From an uncultured Selenomonadaceae bacterium (GTDB lineage Bacteria > Bacillota > Negativicutes > Selenomonadales > Selenomonadaceae): a stretch of DNA of 9,654 nucleotides. Location of the stretch: assembly GCA_905236255.1 (NCBI GenBank), contig CAJOPK010000167.1, forward strand, positions 1-9,654, written 5' to 3'. Below are positions 5,921 through 9,654 of the stretch, one piece after another. The notes under the pieces were generated by a model. It had not been told where the DNA came from, did not search any database, and saw nothing but the letters and a program-made list of their open reading frames with translations. Made by a program: the position numbers and the translations under genes. How positions within the stretch are numbered: the first letter of the stretch is position 1; each line of letters opens with the position of its first letter.

Positions 5921-7162
5921 TCACACTATTCTTAATTGAGGTTCCCGATTGTTGAGAACATCGTCGGCAGTGACCGTGCAAACGACATTCCCTGAAACGG
6001 AAGGCGTTTCAAACATCACGTTTCGCATGATTCTTTCCAAAATCGAACGCAGACCGCGCGCGCCGGTATTTCTCAAAATTGCTTCGTGTGCAATTTCTTT
6101 GAGTGCTTCCGGTTCAAAAGTCAATTTTGCGCCGTCCATTTCCATAAGTTTCTGATATTGTTTGACGAGTGCATTTTTCGGCTTTGTAAGAATATCGATA
6201 AGCGCATTTTCGTCAAGTTCTTCAAGCGTGACTATTATCGGAAGTCTGCCGACAAATTCCGGAATAAGCCCGTAAGTTATCAAATCATTCGGCTGAACTT
6301 CTTTTAAAATTTTACTTATATCTTTTTCGCCTTTGGACACAACCGCCGCGCCGAATCCCATGCGACTGCCGCTGACGCGCTTTTCTATGACTTCATCGAG
6401 TGCGGTAAAAGCCCCCCCGCAAATGAACAAAATATTTTTCGTATCCATTGTCGGGGTATTTGAATAGGATTGATTGCGAATACCGCTCTGCTGAACCGGA
6501 AGGGGGACGCGGGTACCTTCCAAAATTTTCAGCAAAGCCTGTTGCACTCCTTCTCCGGAAATATCCCGCGTCGTTCCGGCTTTTCGCGTAATTTTATCGA
6601 CTTCGTCAATGTAAATTATTCCGCGCTCCGCCTTTGAAATATCGCCGTTTGCGGATTGCACGAGCGAAAAGAGAATATCTTCCGCATCTTCGCCGACATA
6701 TCCGGCTTCGGTCAAAGAATTTGCATCGACTGTGGTAAAGGGAACGTCCAAAATTTTCGCCAGAGTTTGAGCGAGGAGAGTTTTTCCGCTGCCGGTGGGT
6801 CCCGCCATCAATATGTTTGATTTCTGAACTTCAACTTCATCTTTGCGATTTTTTCGCGAAACTTTTTGACCTATGCGCTTATAGTGATTGTAAACGGCGA
6901 CGGACAAGGTTTTTTTTGCCTCATCCTGACCGATTACATATTTGTTCAAAGTATCACAAATCTCTTTCGGCTTGGGAAGTTCGGCAACGGAAGAAATTAC
7001 GGATTCGGAATTTTCGTCGTCCTCTCCTTCGATAATGTCGTAGCAAAGTTCTATACAGGAATCACAAATGTAAACGCCCGGACCGGCGACCATTTTTTCA
7101 ACCTGTCCCGCGCCTTTGCCGCAGAAAGAACATTTCAAATTTTTATCGGATTGTGTTGCCAT
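5921..7162 (-). CDS. clpX: ATP-dependent Clp protease, ATPase subunit ClpX
   Basis: This AAA+ unfoldase forms hexamers that dock on ClpP and thread substrates into it; it is cytoplasmic. The 413-residue protein begins with the ClpX zinc-binding domain (Cys11, Cys14, Cys33, Cys36). Then come Walker A GPTGSGKT (121-128), the substrate-gripping pore loop GYVG (154-157), Walker B IIYIDEVDK (182-190), the arginine-finger region EFVGRLP, and sensor 2 in GARGLR. The ClpP-docking loop reads Met-Gly-Phe (268-270) rather than the usual Ile-Gly-Phe. The segment after EGT (about 216-240) lacks the usual PPQGGRKHP block: the RKH pore loop is replaced by a stretch around SGIRNQ. ATG at 7162 is preceded by AAAGGGG. 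It is the last gene of tig-clpP-clpX, 74 bases after clpP. No clear intrinsic terminator follows it; only a weak 5-bp hairpin near 5845-5858 is visible. Confidence 0.97.
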   Translation of the reverse strand: MATQSDKNLKCSFCGKGAGQVEKMVAGPGVYICDSCIELCYDIIEGEDDENSESVISSVAELPKPKEICDTLNKYVIGQDEAKKTLSVAVYNHYKRIGQKVSRKNRKDEVEVQKSNILMAGPTGSGKTLLAQTLAKILDVPFTTVDANSLTEAGYVGEDAEDILFSLVQSANGDISKAERGIIYIDEVDKITRKAGTTRDISGEGVQQALLKILEGTRVPLPVQQSGIRNQSYSNTPTMDTKNILFICGGAFTALDEVIEKRVSGSRMGFGAAVVSKGEKDISKILKEVQPNDLITYGLIPEFVGRLPIIVTLEELDENALIDILTKPKNALVKQYQKLMEMDGAKLTFEPEALKEIAHEAILRNTGARGLRSILERIMRNVMFETPSVSGNVVCTVTADDVLNNREPQLRIV

Positions 7163-7188
7163 TCAAAATTTAACCCCTTTTTCAGATG

Positions 7189-7213
7189 GTCAGCCGGACA
7201 GCCGGCCGGTGAC
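7189..7213 (-). promoter_or_regulatory. GC-rich hairpin in the clpP-clpX spacer
   Basis: The 25-base stretch folds on the minus strand with GTCA/TGAC outer arms and a GCCGG-CTGT-CCGGC core, separated by a one-sided bulge. It lies between the clpP stop and the clpX ribosome-binding site. No U-run follows, so it is not a standard terminator. It could modulate mRNA stability or the relative amounts of ClpP and ClpX; this is inference. Confidence 0.5.
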
Positions 7214-7236
7214 TCTGTCAACTATCCGCCCGGTCG

Positions 7237-7839
7237 CTACTTTTCCAAATCCACCGGCGGACGCGAAATAACATCGTCAATCAAGCCGTACGCCTTTGCA
7301 TCTTCCGCCGTCATAAAATTGTCGCGCTCGGTATCGGCAACAACTTTTTCATAAGGTTGACCGGTATGCTTGCAAAGAATATTGTTCCCGACTTCGCGCA
7401 ATCTCAAAATTTCCCGCGCCTGAATTTGAATGTCGGTGGATTGACCCTGCGCGCCGCCCAAAGGCTGATGAATCATAATTCTTGCAAGGGGAAGGGCAAA
7501 ACGCTTTCCGGGTGCTCCGGCTGTCAAAAGAAGCGACCCCATGCTTGCCGCCTGTCCTATGCAGATCGTGGAAACGTCGGATTTAATGTATTGCATTGTG
7601 TCATAAATCGCAAGCCCGGCGGTAACGACTCCGCCCGGACTGTTGATATAAAGATGAATGTCCTTGTCGGGATCTTCCGATTCCAAAAACAGAAGTTGTG
7701 CCACGACGGAATTTGCGACATCATCATTTATCGGGCCGCCGAGAAAAACTATTCTGTCTTTCAAGAGGCGGGAATATATATCGTAAGCCCGTTCGCCGTA
7801 TCCGGTCTTTTCGATTACCATAGGTACATAATAACTCAT
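7237..7839 (-). CDS. clpP: ATP-dependent Clp protease, proteolytic subunit ClpP
   Basis: This is the serine peptidase that forms the two-ring, 14-subunit barrel degrading substrates fed in by ClpX or other Clp ATPases. The 200-residue length is typical. The catalytic triad is complete: Ser99 in GQAASMGS, His124 in MIHQPLGG and Asp173 in TERDNFM. The oxyanion and substrate strand is INSPGG (65-70). The short N-terminus before YDIYSRLLKDRI matches the usual self-processed propeptide and axial-loop region. ATG at 7839 has AAGGAG upstream. It lies between tig and clpX in the standard order. The 134-base spacer to tig is long and structured and contains a possible promoter, so clpP may be expressed both from tig and on its own. 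Confidence 0.98.
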   Translation of the reverse strand: MSYYVPMVIEKTGYGERAYDIYSRLLKDRIVFLGGPINDDVANSVVAQLLFLESEDPDKDIHLYINSPGGVVTAGLAIYDTMQYIKSDVSTICIGQAASMGSLLLTAGAPGKRFALPLARIMIHQPLGGAQGQSTDIQIQAREILRLREVGNNILCKHTGQPYEKVVADTERDNFMTAEDAKAYGLIDDVISRPPVDLEK

Positions 7840-7871
7840 TTGCTTTGATTCTCCTTTTCGGAATTGCCCGC

Positions 7872-7889
7872 TAACCGCCGGTTATAACA
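7872..7889 (-). promoter_or_regulatory. Possible clpP promoter -10 with overlapping palindrome
   Basis: On the minus strand TGTTATAAC (7889-7881) is an extended -10 element (TG-N-TATAAC, 5 of 6 matches). The 6 bases 17 upstream (GCGAAA) match a -35 only weakly (3 of 6). A perfect palindrome TAACCG-G-CGGTTA (7884-7872) overlaps the -10 and the expected start point, an arrangement suited to repressor binding. It does not look like the CtsR heptad repeat known from Firmicute clp genes. Confidence 0.4.
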
Positions 7890-7893
7890 ATAT

Positions 7894-7942
7894 GCGATTG
7901 GAATTTCGCCCGAACCTCCGGTTTACCCGATATTCCAATCGC
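7894..7942 (-). repeat. Long inverted repeat in the tig-clpP spacer
   Basis: Perfect 11-bp arms GCGATTGGAAT (7894-7904) and ATTCCAATCGC (7932-7942) enclose 27 bases, within which AACC-GGA-GGTT can form a small inner hairpin on the minus strand. No U-run follows, so simple termination is unlikely. An RNA-processing or partial-attenuation structure, or a protein-binding site, would fit. Confidence 0.75.
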
Positions 7943-7973
7943 TGCTCAAAAATTTTATTGTAAACTTTTCAAA

Positions 7974-9326
7974 TTACTCGGATTTTTTGTCCTCAACTTT
8001 TTCGGATTCGGCAGGTTTAATTTCTTCCGGTTTTTCCGCGCCTGCCATGTTGTCAAGAATAAACTGCGCCGCTTTGCGTCTGCGGACGTTACCCATGAGA
8101 TTTATAAGTTGACCGCTCTCGCGCAGGAATTTTGCAACCTGTTTCGGATTGGTACGATACATTTGCGCCATAACCGCAACTTCATAATCAAGATCGCGTC
8201 CGGTAACTTTTATATCCTCTTTATTCGCGACTTCTTCAAGCATGAGATCGGTATGAACATTTTCTTCCGCAGTTTTGCGATATTCTTCGCGGAGCTGATC
8301 CATGTCCTTGCCCGCCATCGAAAGATACTGTTCAAATTTAATCCCGTTCATTTGAATACGCGCTTCAAATTCCGCGATCATTTGAGTGATTCTGTCTTCA
8401 ATCATGACCGGCGGAACATCGACGGTCATACCCTCGACGACTTTTGCAATAACGTCGCTATGCTGTTTTTCAACCGCACGACGTTCGGCATTTGTTTCCA
8501 TATTCTTGCGAATGTCGGCTTTAAATTCGTCAACCGTTTTAAACTTGCTGACTTTCTTTACAAATTCTTCATCAAGTGCCGGAAGTTCCGGACGTTTGAT
8601 CGAATTTATCTTGCACTCGAAAACGGCTTTCTTGTCGGCAAGGTCTTTGTCGTGATAATCTTCCGGGAAAGTTACTTTTACTTCTTTCTCGTCGCCGACT
8701 TTCAAACCGATAAGCTGATCTTCAAAATTGTCGATAAAGCTGTGAGATCCGATTCTGAGCGGATAATCTTCCGCCGTGCCGCCTTCAAATTTTTCGCCGT
8801 CAACACTTCCGGAGAAATTCAAAGTAATGAAGTCGCCGTCCTCAACCGTCGCGTCTTCCGCAACTTCAATCATATTTGCGTGATGTTCGCGCATATGTTT
8901 AATTTCGTCGTCAACTTCTTCATCGGTGACCGGCTCGACAACTTTTTCAACGTCAATATTTTTGTATTCGCCTATCTTGACTTCCGGATAAGGCGTGAAG
9001 GAAAGAGTAAAGACAAAATCCTTGCCGTCCTCGCAAGTGACGATTTTTGCCTGCGGTTCGGTGACGGGCGAAAGTTTTTCCTCTTTCATCGCTTCTTGGG
9101 AAGACTTCTGAATAAGCATATCCGCCGCTTCGTCCAAAATTGCGCCCTTGCCGAGATGATTTTCGATTACGTGCTGAGGAGCCTTTCCCTTGCGAAAACC
9201 GGGGATACTGACGCGGTTTGCCAATTTTTTGCAAGCCTGTTTTTTGGTCTTTTCCAGTTCCGCCGCTTCGACTTCGATCGTTAAAGTTGCCTCGTAATTC
9301 TCTATTTTCTTGTCGGTGACTTTCAT
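7974..9326 (-). CDS. tig: Trigger factor (ribosome-associated chaperone and PPIase)
   Basis: Trigger factor binds the ribosome next to the peptide exit tunnel and shields nascent chains; it also has peptidyl-prolyl isomerase activity. The 450-residue protein is of normal length. The ribosome-binding domain (about 1-145) holds the signature GFRKGKAP at 43-50. The FKBP-type isomerase domain spans about 160-245 (from DGDFITLNF through VTFPEDYHDKDLAGK-like sequence, here DKDLADKK). The C-terminal helical cradle follows and contains NVRRRKAAQFIL near the end, then a charged Lys/Glu tail. ATG at 9326 is preceded by GGGAGG (about 12 bases away). It heads the tig-clpP-clpX cluster. An extended -10 about 52 bases upstream is the likely promoter. 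Confidence 0.97.
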   Translation of the reverse strand: MKVTDKKIENYEATLTIEVEAAELEKTKKQACKKLANRVSIPGFRKGKAPQHVIENHLGKGAILDEAADMLIQKSSQEAMKEEKLSPVTEPQAKIVTCEDGKDFVFTLSFTPYPEVKIGEYKNIDVEKVVEPVTDEEVDDEIKHMREHHANMIEVAEDATVEDGDFITLNFSGSVDGEKFEGGTAEDYPLRIGSHSFIDNFEDQLIGLKVGDEKEVKVTFPEDYHDKDLADKKAVFECKINSIKRPELPALDEEFVKKVSKFKTVDEFKADIRKNMETNAERRAVEKQHSDVIAKVVEGMTVDVPPVMIEDRITQMIAEFEARIQMNGIKFEQYLSMAGKDMDQLREEYRKTAEENVHTDLMLEEVANKEDIKVTGRDLDYEVAVMAQMYRTNPKQVAKFLRESGQLINLMGNVRRRKAAQFILDNMAGAEKPEEIKPAESEKVEDKKSE

Positions 9327-9377
9327 TCTGTAAAATAACCTCCCAAAATTTGTACGTTCTTTTTCAACGCCCGCAAT

Positions 9378-9386
9378 ATTATCACA
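9378..9386 (-). promoter_or_regulatory. Probable tig promoter, extended -10
   Basis: On the minus strand TGTGATAAT (9386-9378) matches an extended -10 (TG-N-GATAAT, 5 of 6). The region upstream is a run of ten T preceded by CTTG, giving only a poor -35 (for example TTGTTT at 15 bases). Transcription would begin near 9371, leaving about 45 bases of leader. Placement relative to tig is good but the -35 is weak. Confidence 0.45.
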
Positions 9387-9435
9387 GCGTCAAAAAAAAA
9401 ACAAGTTTTTGTTTCCGTATCAAAATTCAAACACG

Positions 9436-9654
9436 GGCGTTTCATAAAGCGGGATATTTCAATTTTAAACCCCAAAATGAATAAAAAATTTTTAACTGAC
9501 TTTTCTTTGTCCGGCAACAAAGAAAAGTTTAAAAAGAAAATGCCTCCATATGTCGCGACCTGCCGCACGTCCGGGGCGGCGCCGCTTGTCCGTAATTTCG
9601 GAGTTAAAAATCGGCGTTTATTTATTCGGATCGCCGGAAAATTTATGAAACGCC
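9436..9654. mobile_element. MITE-like or dispersed repeat element upstream of tig
   Basis: The stretch 9327-9654 holds no convincing gene. Within it, GGCGTTTCATAAA (9436-9448) recurs as a perfect inverted copy TTTATGAAACGCC (9642-9654), bounding 219 bases that end exactly at the window edge. Inside lie a perfect 12-bp hairpin (9499-9528), a GC-rich patch with the palindromes GTCGCGAC (9552-9559) and GCGGCGCCGC (9576-9585), and CGGCG/CGCCG arms (9612-9636). There is no transposase or open frame of note. Paired terminal repeats with internal secondary structure suit a non-autonomous miniature element. The right end could extend past the window, and target duplications cannot be checked. Confidence 0.5.
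9499..9528. repeat. Perfect 12-bp hairpin inside the element
   Basis: ACTTTTCTTTGT (9499-9510) and ACAAAGAAAAGT (9517-9528) are exact reverse complements around the six-base loop CCGGCA. On the minus strand a T run (AAAAATTTTTT) begins a few bases past the stem, so weak terminator activity for transcripts coming from beyond the window is possible. Similar motifs turn up as dispersed palindromic repeats in other genomes, from memory and not checked. Confidence 0.8.

Noticed and set aside
8109..9284. A 391-codon open frame on the plus strand opposite tig
   Set aside because: It is antisense to a full-length, motif-complete trigger factor. Its product is a Phe/Arg/Asn-rich composition typical of reverse-complemented A/T-biased codons, with no recognisable domain.
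9323..9568. An 81-codon minus-strand frame whose TGA overlaps the tig ATG
   Set aside because: It runs through the palindromic repeat and the tig promoter region, starts from a TTG inside the repeat element, and has no ribosome-binding site or recognisable domain. The overlap with tig is probably chance.

Overview
The window looks like a chromosomal segment of a flagellated, diderm Firmicute of the Negativicutes (Selenomonas-like). The main reason is the flagellin: its retained N-terminal piece (DRATIQKEFNQ) and its C-terminal half (NPLWIQHGT, then NVTTMGENVQAAESTIRDAD) read like selenomonad flagellins as I remember them. This taxonomic call is inference. Gene density is high, and TTG or GTG starts are used in several places.

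Layout. (1) 2-1489 (+) is a 5'-truncated flagellin, closed by a strong intrinsic terminator (1545-1577). (2) 1606-2982 (+) is a DUF445 membrane protein. Its 3' end overlaps, tail to tail, a histidine-phosphatase gene (2946-3587, -). (3) A five-unit octamer tandem repeat (3581-3620) lies between that gene and the divergent folC (3646-4803, +), and carries the phosphatase gene's likely start codon. (4) 4856-5753 (-) holds three small, tightly packed genes for secreted proline-rich proteins. They have their own good promoter (-35 ATGACA, -10 TACAAT), and its -10 lies inside an inverted repeat. I do not recognise these proteins. (5) 5921-9326 (-) is the conserved protein quality-control cluster tig-clpP-clpX: trigger factor receives nascent chains at the ribosome, and ClpXP degrades tagged or unneeded proteins. 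Each junction holds a distinct inverted repeat. (6) 9327-9654 has no convincing gene. It holds the probable tig promoter and a short element bounded by 13-bp inverted repeats, which ends exactly at the window edge and looks like a miniature mobile or dispersed repeat.

Most of the window is ordinary housekeeping sequence. The parts worth a second look are the secreted proline-rich trio (one member extremely rich in Arg and Pro), the MITE-like element upstream of tig, the octamer array at the phosphatase start, the ClpX variant that lacks the usual RKH pore loop, and the structured tig-clpP spacer. I do not see a complete new multi-gene defence or mobile system here.
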